A stretch of 64,000 nt of DNA from the NCBI GenBank assembly GCA_005656395.1, contig SRSI01000078.1, positions 1,736,001 through 1,800,000 on the forward strand. Direction: 5' to 3'. The translations under genes were made by a program, and so were the position numbers. The notes below the pieces were generated by a model. That model saw only the letters and a list, made by a program, of their open reading frames with translations. It was not told the origin of the DNA and did no database searches. Below are positions 27,162 to 41,083 of the stretch, piece after piece. The stretch's first letter is position 1. Each line of letters starts with the position of its first letter. Source of the DNA: Strongyloides papillosus. Lineage: Eukaryota > Nematoda > Chromadorea > Rhabditida > Strongyloididae.

Positions 27162-28987
27162 GTCAATGATAATTAGACATAATTATTACATTTTAACGTC
27201 AGGAATATGCCTATTTTATTCCAAAATAGGTCGATCTTTTTAGGAGAATATCTATAATCCATCCCCTTTTTCAGTTTCTAAGATAATAATGAATTGTTGT
27301 TTCTCCATTACCCCATAAAATTTATATATATACATCCGTATTGCAGTTAGATACATTTATGAATACATATAATTTATATATATCAATTGATTTTAATAAT
27401 CTTAAAAGTTCTTTTGGTGGACGAGGGAACAACAAATTATGAAACAAAGCACGATGTATGATCAGATGATCATTCAATTAAAACTACCAACACCAATTGA
27501 TTTGCGCAAATAAATTTGATACGCTTTTCACAGAAAATAAACGTTCTTTTACTTATTTAATAAATTATTCTGAGTTATCTTTTAATCATTCAATTTTAAC
27601 CAAAGATCTTTGTTGCTACTTTCAATACACAATAATCGTCTTTTATAAAATAAATATTTTATTGTATTAATATAAAATTATTGTTATTATCATCATCTCA
27701 AACTTTTTAAATAATAATAATCATACCATATTTTATAAAAAGATGATGAAAAGGAAAATCAAACATTATTTTATTTACCCTTGGGGTATGTATTTTCATT
27801 ATGATTCCAAAACAATTAAGGATACTTTCAATAATTGATAAAAATAATTTGCGTGATGAGCATTATAATAAAGTGTAGTATGTATTTAAATCTTTAGAAA
27901 AACAATACAGTAGACTAATCTTTAAAAAAATATCATTTTTACATTATTAATTTTTAAATATAAAATTTTTTTATTATTATTCTGAAACAATAATAATAAC
28001 TAGAATTTTATTATATCAACATTAACGAATATCTTTTTTGATATTAGCTTAAGATAAAAGTTATCTTTTATTTAAAAAACAACTATAGACAAACACTTAT
28101 TGTAAACAAATATCTAACATATTTAATTAATATTTCTATTAAACAAATTATTAAACACAAAAATACAAATTATCAATCTGTATATGTTTATTTTTAAAAA
28201 AAAACATTTATTTAATAACTAAATTGAATTTTAGATATTAAAATAAATAACCGTTTCGTAAAGTAATAAATATATGTGTTTTTGAGTAAAACGCATAACA
28301 ACATTGTAATTTAAAAAGTGAAAATTTTTAAAATATCTGTTATTATGTAAACTTTTTAGTTAATACTATCGAATCAGTTTACACAAAAGTTATTTCATCT
28401 TCAATGTCATTTTAAATCTAAAGTTTTTAAACGATGATCTGTGGAACAATGTTGCGGTATTGTAATATTTTACCGGAAAATATTGCTCTATTACCGAGAA
28501 ATATTATCCCCTCACCTATGTCAACGAAAAAACTTTTTATTTCCTACTTTTTTAATAATTTCCTATACTCTTATTTGATAAGCTATAATCTGAAGTACTA
28601 CTATCGTTAGTTATTAAATTTTATTTCTTCAATGCATGCCACGTTTTTATCACTATTATAATCATTAAGAAAGGTTTTAATTCAAATTTCACAATTACAT
28701 TTGCGTCACTATATTATCAATTATCAAACAAAAATCAATCTCTATTGGTTTATGTGACAAAAAAAAGAAGAAGCAGTCATTGCGTGAATAATATTGTGTA
28801 TAAATATATAATGAAAACGATGTATTATTCTTTTGTACCTAATAAATTTAATTTAAGGGTTAATTTAAAAATATTTTTTCATTTTTAGATAAAGAAATGT
28901 TATTGTAATACTTTAACATTTCAAAAAGTCTAAAACTATATTAATCCTAACAATCTATCACTTATATTCTTTTTTTGAAACATATCA
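27162..28987. other. Intergenic between divergent genes
   Basis: About 1.8 kb holding the promoters of the minus-strand cysteine-rich gene and the plus-strand apyrase. Near 28459-28505 a short imperfect inverted motif (TATTTTACCGGAAAATA followed by TATTACCGAGAAATA) is visible. No coding signal. Confidence 0.4.
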
Positions 28988-30467
28988 ATGAGTAATAAAG
29001 AAAAGATAAATTATCCTTTATCTAAGGGATTTTTTCCTATAAAATTTAGTATATTATGTTCAATTTTTGGTATTATAGTCGCATTCATCCTACTACCTGA
29101 TGATGATAGTGAAGTTAAGAAAAATACATATGGCAAAAATACTAATACAAATGTTGCATTTAAAGATATATCTAATTTTTATGATGAAAATGAGATAACG
29201 AATTTCTTTGCTGTTGTAATAGATGCTGGTTCAACAGGTACAAGATTACATCTTTTTCATTCAATTCACCAAGGATCAGCCATCAACCCACATGCATTTA
29301 AAATTGAATCTGAAACATTTTTAGAAGTTAAACCTGGTTTATCAAATTTTGCCAACAACCCAGAGGAGGCTGCACTTAAAGTTCAAATACTTATTGATAA
29401 AGCTCAACAAACAATACCAAAACATTTATGGAGGCATACTCCAGTAACATTAAAAGCAACAGCTGGATTAAGGTTGCTTAAAGATAATAAAGCAAATGAT
29501 ATTTTAGCGAAAGTTTCTGATGTTCTAAGAAATTCTGGTTTTATAATGTTTACTGATGCTGTTAGTATTATGCCGGGTATAAATGAAGGTGTCTATGCAT
29601 GGATAACACTTAATTTTCTAACTAATCGTGTCGATGGTGTTGTTTTTAATAAGAATGCTGAAAAGTTGCCAAAAATTGATATTAATGAAACTGCTGCATC
29701 AATGGATTTAGGTGGTGGTTCAACACAATTAACTTTTATGCCAAATGACTTATCCATTTTTGAGGATATTAAGATTAACAGTGTTTATAAGACAAAATTT
29801 TTCGGTAAAAATATAAAACTTTATTCACATAGTTATTTGGGAAATGGTCTTGTTGCATCAAGGTTAGGGGTTTCATTGTTACATAATGAGTCAGATGATA
29901 ATTATTTGAAGACACCATGTTTACCGCATGATTTACATATTAAAGGATGGAGTTATGCTGATAATAATTGGACAGTTAATGGAATCCATGATTCAGGTTT
30001 TGATAAATGCCTAGAATTTAACAAGATATACGTTCAAGAGATTACTGAGGTAAAACCGATGAAAGAATTGAGTGAAAAAGACATTTTTGGTTTCTCATAT
30101 TTTTATGATCGTGGTTTACAAGCTGGATTGGTTCCTCGTTGTAGTAAACAATTAGGTGGATACGTGAAAGTTTCAGATTACAGAACGGCTGCTGAAAAAG
30201 CTTGTTTAATTAAGAAAGAAGAATTGGGACCAGAACATTGGAAACCATGGCAATGTCATGATTTAACATATATCTATACTCTTCTTCACTATGGGTATGG
30301 ACTTCCAGATAGCAAAAAAATTTACGTAAGTTTGAATATATGTTCTATAAATAAAAAGATATCTTTTTTTTTAGTTAGCAAAAAAATTAAGAGGAATGGA
30401 GATGTCTTGGGCATTGGGTGCCTCCTATGATTTACTTACTACTTATTTTGATAATTATATAAACTAA
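28988..30467 (+). CDS. Ectonucleoside/UDP apyrase of the GDA1-CD39 family
   Basis: Two exons (28988-30325 and 30375-30467) encode 476 residues. Enzymes of this family hydrolyse nucleoside di- and triphosphates; the ENTPD4/5/6 branch works in ER or Golgi, clearing UDP or GDP made by glycosylation. A single N-terminal anchor (about 17-36) makes it type II. Apyrase regions are visible: DAGSTGTRLHLF (ACR1, 79-90), KATAGLRLL (ACR2), PGINEGVYAWI (ACR3), SMDLGGGSTQLTF (ACR4) and MSWALGASYD near the end (ACR5 region). The second exon supplies that last conserved segment; without splicing the protein would end in unrelated residues. C. elegans has uda-1, ntp-1 and mig-23; it is nearest to the single-anchor ENTPD5/6 or uda-1 type, but I do not commit to a symbol. 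Confidence 0.9.
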
Positions 30468-32185
30468 CATTATGTATAGATTTTTTCTTAGCTTTTACAG
30501 TAATAAAGTAATTATTTGATTGTTACAATTTCATACTTGTAAATAGATGTAACTTCTTTTTATTAAAATTCAAAAACACATCCGTTGTTGTTAATTAAGA
30601 GATTATCTTTATGTATTGACTACATAATAAAGCTTGTCCTTACTTAATATATTACTAAATGATGCAAGATCATCTGACAGTACATAACCCTTAACGAATT
30701 GTAAGTTGATTGCTTCTTCTTTTTTGAATAAGCGTTACCGACTCCTAAAACAGATCAATTTCGGCTTCCGTTTACCAAAGTTAATCTTTTTTCCTTTTAA
30801 ATTGAATATACAGGATAATTGTTTTAGCTTTATTTTGTACAATGTCACAATTGTTGTTAATTTTAACAGAAATTATATAAGTAAGTTTAATTAATTTAAT
30901 AAAAATCATTTTATATGAAACGTAGAAAAAAGTAAAAGGGTTATTAAAAAATTTATAACAAAAAAGCATAAAATTGAAAAATAACACATTATAACTGCAT
31001 TTTATCCAAATATCAATTACTTCCTCAATTTACAAAATCACACTTTAAAACATGACTAAATAATGTAGAGAAAGGTTGTTGAAAAACGAACTTTGTCAAA
31101 CTATTAAAATTAACTACCCAAATATGTGTTAAATTTGAATAAAAAGCTTTAAAACTTTTTGGCAAATGACTTCCGATATCAATGCATAAGAGGTGGTAAA
31201 AAGAGACAATCGTTACTTTAAATAAGGTATCCTAATTATTTGTTTAAGTATGAATAGTAAAGGCAATTGAACAATATCTCAAAATATTATAACAGTTTAT
31301 TTTAAAGTTCATTATAAAATATATGTACAATATTTTTCATGATTTTAATAAATATAACCTCTTTAACTCAAAGTAAATAAAATATTATTCATTTTTAATG
31401 TTTACATAATTTAAAGAAATCATCACTTGTCATCTTACCAAAGGCAATCATTTATGTAACATATTATTATGTATTACAGTTTAAATTAAATCTTTATATC
31501 TTTATAACTATACATGAATAAAAATTAGTTAAAAAATAAAATTATTTACATATTTTAAATTTTATGTAAGTACAGATCTTTAAAAAAAAGCAATTTGGCA
31601 CATCATATATTGTTAAATCATAATTATTATTATTTTTTTACAAGAGAAATTCTCATAAAAATTCTTGTTATTGTTTTATTTTTGTTGAAAAAAAAGAAAT
31701 CTTTATTTTCCTTTTATTAATTTATGTTAGTGGATTTTTTAAAGATATAAAGAATATTTAATATTTTTCTCATGTTACTCCTCCTTAAAGTAATAATTAA
31801 AAAGAAATTTAAAAATGATTTTGTACATGTCATGACACTATGACTATTAAAGACTTAATTGACACATGAATTTTTCTATTTAAGAACCAATAGAATACGA
31901 CTGCGACTAAACGACAATTTGACATCCCATAAATCTGTTTATCTCCTCCCCTTGTTAATAGTAACTCCCATTAATATCTTTAGACAGAATAGTCAAATAT
32001 AGTAATTTTTCAAAATAAGGCAATCAGTCACTTTGTCAAAATTTTATTCACACTTATAGATTTTATAAGTTTTCTATATATTAAAATCTTAAAATAATTT
32101 TTATCATTCTTATTTTTAATATCCATTCAAGTTCATTGAAAACTTACTTCTTTATAAAAGAGTTATATTGAAATTATAATTCAAG
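30468..32185. other. Intergenic upstream of nhr-67
   Basis: About 1.7 kb. Likely nhr-67 regulatory DNA. A homeodomain-like TTAATTA core recurs, as expected in AT-rich DNA. I see no RNA gene, repeat element or coding frame. Confidence 0.4.
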
Positions 32186-34367
32186 ATGGCTGCATCCAAC
32201 TCAAGTAAGTTTAATCTTTAAAAATAACAATTATTAAGTTGGCTATTTATAAAAATATTAAGTATCCTTTAATTAGAGTTATTTTAAATTTTCAATACCC
32301 CCACAATTAATCTTCTCCCTCATTTTTTATTATCCTCTATATATGTTTTTAAAAATTAAAAAGTATATTAAAAATTATCAAATAATAATATATTTACTAT
32401 TTTGCAAATGAAATTAAATGTTATAAAGTTGTTGACATGATTATTAGGATATGAAAAATAAAATTATATAATATCACACATTCATTAATATTGGATTTAA
32501 AATTAAAAAAGATTAAGCATAATATGATGTGGTTACCCTAAAGGATAGGCAAATATTTATTAAAAATTAATAATTTTTCAGGCCGTATATTACTCGACAT
32601 TCCATGTAAAGTTTGCCAAGACCATTCTTCAGGAAAACACTACGGTATATTCAGTTGTGATGGATGTGCAGGATTTTTTAAACGTTCTGTAAGAAGACAT
32701 CGTCAGTATGTTTGTAAAAATAGAGGTAGGGGTGAGGAAGGAAAGTGTGTTGTTGACAAGACACATAGGAATCAATGTCGTGCTTGTCGTCTAAAAAGAT
32801 GCCTTGATATTGGAATGAATAAAGAAGCTGTCCAACATGAACGTGGACCAAGAAATTCAACGATTAGAAGGCAAATGGCACTATTTTCGGGGATACACGA
32901 AATAAAAAATTCTCAAGTTACAGTATCGTCACCAACATCGCGAATGCTACCATTAGTACCACAAATGTCAGTACTTCCACATCAATCACTTATTAATATT
33001 CCAAATCATTTTCAAGCATTTAAAGCATTCGCAAACTTAATTAATGAAGTTAATCTACAAAATGGTGTTTTATTCAAAAGTACTTTAATCCATGCACTTA
33101 ACTGGGCACAATCGTTTCTTCAATTATCCCAAGTACCAGTTCAAGAACAGGTAAGGATGTGTTAACATGTTTTAGTAACATGATACTATTAGTTAAAAAA
33201 CATATGATTATTACAAGTGATTGTAACTACTTTATTAGATTATTAAACTGTAATTCTCTAACAGTAACATATAAGCTAAATTTTTTTATTTATAATATTT
33301 TATATAAGTATCTCTTAAATTAAATGATAATAGAGAAAGGAGTTCAAGAAGAGATAGTGTCATGCAAGGTCAACACATTTTGCGCAAATACAATATGGCA
33401 ATTGTAGTAAGGATGTCGAAAAAAAGTCCTTAAACTTGAAGCTTTTAATATATGACATATTGCTGGAGTAGGAGTACTTTATTTTTGAAAATCTTAATTC
33501 ATGACTTTAATTTGTTAATCTTTAAATAAAAATTTAACTTAACATAATAGTTATATTATAAAATTTTCTTTATAGCATAAAATAATAAATAAATGTTGGA
33601 GCGGGTTATTTATTTTAACGGCATATGAAGAGAAAGTTATTAAAAATTTAGTTAACATAAATTATAAGAAACAAGATGATCCAGAGGGATATGTTTTGTG
33701 TGAAAAATTTGATACAACAATTAAACACATCGAAAACTTACAATTGGACAATAATGAATTGGGAATATTAAAAATGTTATTGACATTAAAAGGTATCAAC
33801 TCGTTTTTAATATTTTAATTACTTAATTTAGAGCGTACCTCACCAATGGAACAATTTTTATCAGTAAATCTTGCACACCACCAACAGATACTTTATCAAT
33901 TTCAACCATTACGATATATTCATACAATGCTGTTGTTAGATTCAGTCAATTGTTTTGAGCCTATTATATCGAGATTATTGTCGGCTAATGTCAATTTGTC
34001 AAACAATCAAGTAATTTGTGGTAGTGGCGATAAAATGTTGCCTTCAACAAAACACACTGATTCAAATAAATTTTCATCACCAACAACTAATAATTCTTCA
34101 AGTTTCACAATATCCGGTCTTATTAACGAATTAATGGCTTCATCCTCAATCAATTCAGAGAGTAATCTTCACTTAGCAGCAACAGACTCTAATACCTCTA
34201 CCAATGATTGTCATAGTCAACACTCGGAAGTTGAAACTGATGGGGATGATGAAAATGATAATGATGATGTAAATCTTGTAGAAAGTAAAGAAAAAAATAA
34301 AGCCGTTAAAGTTACCGTATCACTACCAACATCATCATGTTTTACAAATCTCTCAAATGACGAATAA
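32186..34367 (+). CDS. nhr-67: Nuclear receptor NR2E1/Tailless
   Basis: Four exons (32186-32204, 32582-33150, 33576-33792, 33832-34367) give about 446 residues; introns 1 (377 nt) and 2 (425 nt) are long for this window. It is a DNA-binding transcription factor of the tailless class, which governs neuronal and, in nematodes, anchor-cell fate. The first zinc finger starts at Cys15; the P-box is CDGCAG (32-37), where Ala is diagnostic of tailless. The second finger has [17 protein letters not shown], followed by [17 protein letters not shown], again almost the tailless sequence. The ligand-binding domain is short and weakly conserved. It is followed by about 130 residues of Ser/Asn/Asp-rich tail with an acidic run, where an AF-2 helix would be expected; I see none. 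Confidence 0.93.
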
Positions 34368-36407
34368 ATATTTTTTTTATTAGACGAGGATTTTAGATAT
34401 ATTATATATATAGTTATATGATAACATGAAAATCTGTTTCACCAATATTACACAATACTATTATCAATATGTTTGTCTTTTGGTTTAGAGAAAGATTAAT
34501 TACATTACTTCTTTCAAAAATATCTCTGAAGGAACCTTTTTAATGAATTAATCCTAATAGAAGAAATATTCAATTTACTCTAAAGATAATATGGTTTAAG
34601 ATAAAACCACCCGATTTTGAACAAATACAAAACAATACATGTAATAGTTATTTTACAGTATACACATTTTATAACTTTTTTAACTGGATGGCGGACAAAT
34701 TTCATACATTTGATCATAATTATTTAGCGTTTTTCGCAAAACTCATATATATATAAATATATTAACCTTTAAACACATTAATTTAAATAAATGTAAAATT
34801 ATAAATATGATATTTTTTTAAGACTTTTATGATTGTTCTTGTTAGAAAAATTTGCCTTTTCTTATTTAAATCAATTATTATACATTAATTGGAGAATAAT
34901 TTTGAGAACTCTATTTTACGCAATACCAACCAGATAGTAGTAAAAAACAGCAGGTATAGAAATTTTCTGGCCTAATAAAGCCTGCTAATTTGGTAACAAA
35001 TTAGAATAAACATTAAAAAGTTATTATGCTTATGTTAATTGGGTGACGTAAAAACTATTAACCATACACTTTTGAACTTTTATATATGCTTATATGCGAA
35101 AAATTTTAACAAGTTTATGTTATTTTAACATGAATAAGGATATCCAAAAAATATTGATAGAAATGTTATAATTTATTATATATATACAATTAAAATAATT
35201 CGGCATAATAGTAATTATCTATGTTAACAATTTAAAAAATATTTGTCAGGTGGAAGTATTCATATTTCAACTCTATCAATTTCATAAGGATTATCGTATT
35301 TATCTTTTCATATGATTTTCTTTTTCATGTTTCGTTTTTATGATATATGCCGAGTATGGATATTTAGTAGTTCATTTAATCAGTATCATTATTATATACC
35401 TGAATAATGTAAGCTTCTTTCGCAATTTCGGTTAGATCAAATATATACTACTTCTTTACAATATATTGTCGAGTGTTTTAAGTTCATTATAAAAAATAGA
35501 AAAGGGAAGCGGTAGGTAAGTGAATACAGAGAGATGATCTGATATATATTAAAGTTTTCAATACCCATTTATAGATGTTAAGTGATTTTTAGTTTTTTGT
35601 TTCAGTAAAACTCATACCCCTTCAATTCATCGGCTTGTCTTTATCGAATAAAGGAAAGTGATACGATGATAGTTCAATATCATGGTATCAAAAGGATTAT
35701 TATAAGTGTAATGTATGAAAAAAAATGAATGAGAATATGTCAAGATACTTTTTGATATAGGTGACACATAATAGATAATTGAAAAACTGAATATAATTTA
35801 TTATATTGTTAAAAATGCAATGATATTGAAGACAATGAGAAGATTACAAATTGTTGTAAAAAGTAAATAAATGTTGGCAAATTAATATCATTTGATATAT
35901 ATAAATTTATTTGTACACCTATGTAGTTTGAAAAATTATATCATGAAGGACTATTTAAAGGTTAATATGTGTATAATGAACAAATTTAATTTAAGAAAAA
36001 CAAATGTCATGAATCTCTTATGATTGTTATTTAATTATATTATAATATCTTAGAATTGACTGATTGTATTTTGATAAGTTACCATTATGATAAGTACTTT
36101 ATTGTTAATAATATACACACTTTTTTTCTTGTAAATAGATAAATATATGTTTTTACAAACAATGATTTTCAAGGTCGTTCTTCTATAGTATTAGTAATAT
36201 AAATAAATCGTACTGGAACAAAAATATAAAAAATAGTAGTAAAATTATCGAATTAGGTAAATCAGTGGTGGATTTAACAAAAAAAGAGAAATTTTTTATT
36301 TTAAAAGAACATATTCATTATTTATTATTATTTGCCAAAATATTTAAAATGCCATTTTTTTATAGAAAACATACAAAGAGTTATGATAAATTATTTAAAA
36401 ACATATA
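34368..36407. other. Intergenic between convergent genes
   Basis: About 2 kb between the 3' ends of nhr-67 and the next minus-strand gene, long for convergent neighbours. Only short direct or inverted motifs are seen (for example CCTAATAAAGCCTGCTAATTTGG near 34972). No coding frame or RNA gene recognised. Confidence 0.4.
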
Positions 36408-37309
36408 TTATTGACCTCTAACATTACCTAATAAATTTTCAGCAATATTTAGCCACTGTTGAACGGGTATATCAATACTCTTATCATGAACAGCAACCTC
36501 AGAACCAAGAACATCTTTACCATTTTTATTAACTAGTCTTAAATTTCCATTAGTCCACTGTAAACCACGTTCATTCCATTTTGTACCAACTAAATTTTCA
36601 AAAAAATTTCCGCCGTCAGATTTTTCTCTAACAACTATTCTGTCAAAATTTCCATTTCCTGTATCAATTTTTTGTTTTCCCTTATAACTATTATCTACGT
36701 TAAAAAATTTAGCCCAACTTCCAAAAAGTGTTTCTTGTGTTTCTGCTGTCATTGGAAATAGTGTTTTTGTATCTTTTTCAGGAGATTTTTCATTAATAGT
36801 ATTAAAGTATTTGCCAATTGTATTAGAAAAAAAATTTGATGATTTCGGTGGTGGTTGTGTTGTTGTTGTTAATCCAAACATATTCATCATTTCATTTGCA
36901 AAAACTTTCCATGTCTCAGATTCAAGAGGTGTCTGTTGGCTGGATAACAAATTAATGTTATTTTCGATTCCTAATGAATGTTTGTCAGTACCTTTTGCTT
37001 GAGGTGTTGGTATGAACAAATTATTGAATGATGGAAGTATATTATCATTTTTTGATGATGATATAATTTCATCATTATTATTTTTATTATTTGATTGTTG
37101 CTTCTCGGCAAGTAATTTTAAAATATCTCCAACAAGTCGTGCCCCATCTCCAGCTGTTTGTACTATATCTGGAAAAAAAATATTTATATATGTTAATTAA
37201 ATATTAATAAAATACCTGTTTGTTGAGGAGAAACAAAAAAATTTTTTTTTGTTAGTAAAATACTAGTTTGGAGGATAGTTACAATAAATGTATACCTTAT
37301 CACCCACAT
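36408..37309 (-). CDS. Secreted protein of unknown family
   Basis: Two exons (37309-37216, 37168-36408) give 284 residues. The start at 37309 gives a basic-hydrophobic leader (MWVIRYTFIVTILQTSILLT) that looks like a signal peptide. The body begins with a short helical stretch (VQTAGDGARLVGDILKLLAEKQ) and continues as Asn/Ser/Thr/Pro-rich low-complexity sequence. A more conserved-looking C-terminal part (about 190-284) has SWAKFFNVD, WNERGLQWTNGNLRLVNKNG and VPVQQW-like VQQWLNIAENLLGN. No cysteine pairs or known domain are seen. I do not recognise it; it is probably a secreted or cuticle-associated nematode protein. A poly-A run on this strand (poly-T at about 37332-37350) lies just upstream of the start. 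Confidence 0.65.
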
Positions 37310-40300
37310 CCTTTTTCTCAATGTTTATTTTTGTTTTTTTTTTTTTTTTTGTAAAAAACTTGGTTTTGTTTAAATAAATGAAATTTTAATTACTAAAATC
37401 TGTCATTAATATTATAATTTAGTTTTTAATATCTATAAAAAATGTAGAATGATTAATTTTTGGTTAACTTAGAAAATATGGACAAAACATTTATAGATTA
37501 TGAAGAGGAAAATCAAAATACTATCACTAAAAACGGAGATTTATCTTTTGTGTCAAATTTTGGATTTACAAAATACCGGTTTTGAATTTAAAATGGCGTA
37601 TTATATTTGATATAAAAATGAAGTTGCATTTAAAACCAATTGAATCCCATATCCAAATTCTATTATATTTATATAGACATAAATATATTTAATTTGTAAA
37701 AGTAGAATAGCAAAAATTATTTACAATGTAATTGTGGGACGTTTTTATAATGACCTCAATTTTATCTTTCCGTTAAAAATATGTTAATATAAAATTGTTA
37801 GAAAGAAAAATCTTTATCATAGATAATCATAAATCAACGCTTATAATTTCAGAAAGACTAGAAAAAAATTAAGATTATACTTTGATTAAAATTAATACAA
37901 TTATTCGAACATTGATAATATACTTAATTTTAACCAAAATATCTATACTTGTTAATTTCTTCTAAAACTTTTAAAAAGCATTTTTTCTGAAATAATGAAT
38001 AAAGTGCAAATGTTAAAAAATACTTTCTGATGACAGTTTATATAACTTTAAAGGAATAATATTGAAATCATAAAGTTTTTTACCAATTTTTTAGTATATT
38101 GAAAGTGTGGAAACACTTTTAAGATTATTTCACTTTTTCTTGGTATATTTATAAAGTTAATAATAATATATTTAAAAACAAATATTAAAAATTTGTAATT
38201 TTGACTAAATAATATTATGCAACAAAGAAAACTTTTATTCTAAAGATAAAATTAATGAAAAAATTAGATATCTTTAATGAAGCTAATTTCCTTTTTGGAT
38301 AGTTATCAATTTTCAAAAGATGTTATAAAAATGTTTTTAAAGTTAACATTATTCTTCAAAATTTTAGAAAAGAAAGTTTGTTTAATGTGAAGAAATTCAT
38401 CAACACATTTTATAAACTGTACATATTGTTCTACTTTACTTTCAGCTAATGCATGAATGTATTTTGTTATACAATTATTTAACATCTTTAAAAGATTTTT
38501 TCTTTTTTTTTCTATGTAATTAAATTGGATAGATTAATTTATTAACAAATTTTATTTTTATTTTCCGATAAGTATAAGCCCTTCTTTTTCTATAAATAAC
38601 TCTCTAAAATAACTTTTTTTCGTTAAAACTCATTCATAAGTAGTACTAAATATGATATTTGATCCAAAATTATAACTATTTTGAAAGTTCTAAAGTTGTT
38701 TTTAGATAAAATATTGTTATTGTATTACATAATTTTTGCCTTTTTTTTGGTGGGAGGATGGTGTAAATATAATGGTTAATTATAAGATACTTTTTAATCA
38801 TCTTCATAAATATTTAAGAGTAATGAATCATAAAAGTTTGTGTGTAGATGACAAAATGATACTGAAAAATTAATTAAAAATTTTTTTTGACAATTTCTTT
38901 TTTTCTTCAAAATACAACACTTTATATTTTATTTATAAATAAATTTTTTTAACTCTAAATATGACATATACCTTTAAAATAATATTTAAAATTTTTTAAA
39001 GTTTTTTATAACAAACATAGCTTTAATATATATTCTTTTGTCTTTATTATATAAATGTTTTAAAAAATATTAAAAAATTATATTTTAGTATTTCGTCTTA
39101 TAAAACAAGTATTTGAATTTATTTAATTTTAGCTTTGTTACGTTAAAAATAGGTAAAAAAAATTTTTTCTTATAATTTTATTGGTAATGTATTAAGAAAA
39201 TAGCATTAGAAATGTTTACAGTCCAACTTTTATTATTAAAATATGTTTTCTTGTTAGTTATTTTTTTTAGTTTTATTATTTTGTTAAATTTAAAAGATAA
39301 ATATATTAGTAAAAACTTACTAATACTGTTAAATTTAATTTTTATTATCAATGTTTTTTTTTATATTAATAAGGATATTGCAATACCAAAATTTTATGAT
39401 TATTATTAGAATTTATTTTATTTTAAAAAGAGTTACTTTTCCTTTATAATTCGTTGGTAAAATAAAGCTTGAATTGGTAATAATATTGTAAAGATTTTGT
39501 GATAAAAAGGTATGTTAACTTTAGATTCTTACAAATTATTGTGCATATAAAAAATAATTTTGTATTATTTTCTTAATGTTTTTATAAGTCACTTACAATG
39601 AAACATTAAGAAAATGCAATTTAAGGTTTCTAATATTACATTTACTATCTACTTCTTCCTTATTACTATTTTATTTATCTTGAGTCTAATCAATTATTAA
39701 AAATGAAATTGCCACAATTTCTAATGAAATATAATACTTTTAAATAAAAGTGTATTAAAAATCATTTTTTTACACTATAAATTTATTATTTTGTAAAATT
39801 TCCATAAAATATAAGAATGTCTATCTTTAGAGAATATAGAAAATCTAATAATGTACCATTATACATCTATATTTTAATATTTTTTTATACTAATAATCTG
39901 CTTTTTTTGTTAATATAAGTGTAAATCGTTTAAAAATCTTCAAAAACTTTTTAAAATATTATATTATTTTTTTGTAAAATAAATTAATATCATAACTGTT
40001 CTTATTAAATACTATTTTTTTCTTATTTAACGAAGATTTAAGTAGAGTCTAATAAAAAAGATATACTTATATTTATTAAATGACGGCAAAATAAACATAA
40101 TTCCGAAGTGTGTAGGTATTTTTCAAGCTAAAAAACAAAGTTACGAAAGAAGTATCCATTAAAGAATCTAAATGTTTTTGAACTTTATTATTAGTATAAA
40201 TATTTATACCATAAGACTGTAAAAAAAATATTTTAGAGGGTATTTAAATTTTGTTACCCTTGAATTATTTTAAACCATAAAAGTTTTCATCTAATCTCAA

Positions 40301-41083
40301 TATTTATTTATTAGTTTTTATCTCGCTGTTAATTAAGATAATTATTATTTAATATTGATAATTCATATTGTTACATACTCATTTATAAAAATAATTTTAA
40401 TCTTCTACATTTTGTTTTTATCTTCTTTAAGGACTTATCTATTAAAGTGTTGTATATTGCTAATATTATTGTACAATATATTTTTATTTTCAGAAAGAAT
40501 GTTTGTAACATCTAATTAAGTACAAAATATGTTTTTAAAGAAAAAAGTTTTTTATTAAATTTGAAAAAATAATTTATATATACAACAATACAATATTTAT
40601 TTAAATTAAGGTTGATAATATTAAAATGTGTGAACTTCTTGCAATAACATGTTTGCTTTGTTTTTTCGTAAAAGCCAATATTAATTTTATAAATAATATT
40701 AGAATAGTAAGATTTCATAAATATGGTAAAATTAATTTATAATGTAAATGGGTTTTTTCGTTGTTTCATTATTTTTCATTTTTGTAACTTACAAATTCTA
40801 TATTTTTTATATCTGTTATTTTTATATTTTATGTATACATTTTTTGTATATTTCTTATAGAAAAAATACTATTGCTTTCAACATCTCAATTATAAACAAT
40901 GTAATTAAATATTTTTTTAAGAAAGTTTACGGATACTTTAAGGCAAAAACATTAGATAAAATTTTGAAAGAGTATAAGTAGCCTCTATAGATGATAAATA
41001 ATCATTTATATTCAAAACATTGTCATATTTTCCATACAAAAGGTTAAACAAAGACTTCAAATTTTATTATTTACTTTATAGAT
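37310..41083. other. Long gene-poor stretch
   Basis: About 3.8 kb of extremely AT-rich DNA between divergent genes. Two small hydrophobic frames (39212-39409, 65 codons; 40748-40981, 77 codons) are rich in Phe, Ile, Tyr and Lys, as expected from T/A runs. The second lies 100 bp upstream of the receptor gene. I do not call either. No element ends seen. Confidence 0.4.

Noticed and set aside
39212..39409. 65-codon hydrophobic ORF
   Set aside because: Phe/Leu/Ile/Lys content follows from T/A runs; no conserved feature.
40748..40981. 77-codon ORF just upstream of the 7TM gene
   Set aside because: Aromatic and Ile-rich with no signal-peptide cleavage pattern or domain; could be tiny but cannot be supported.
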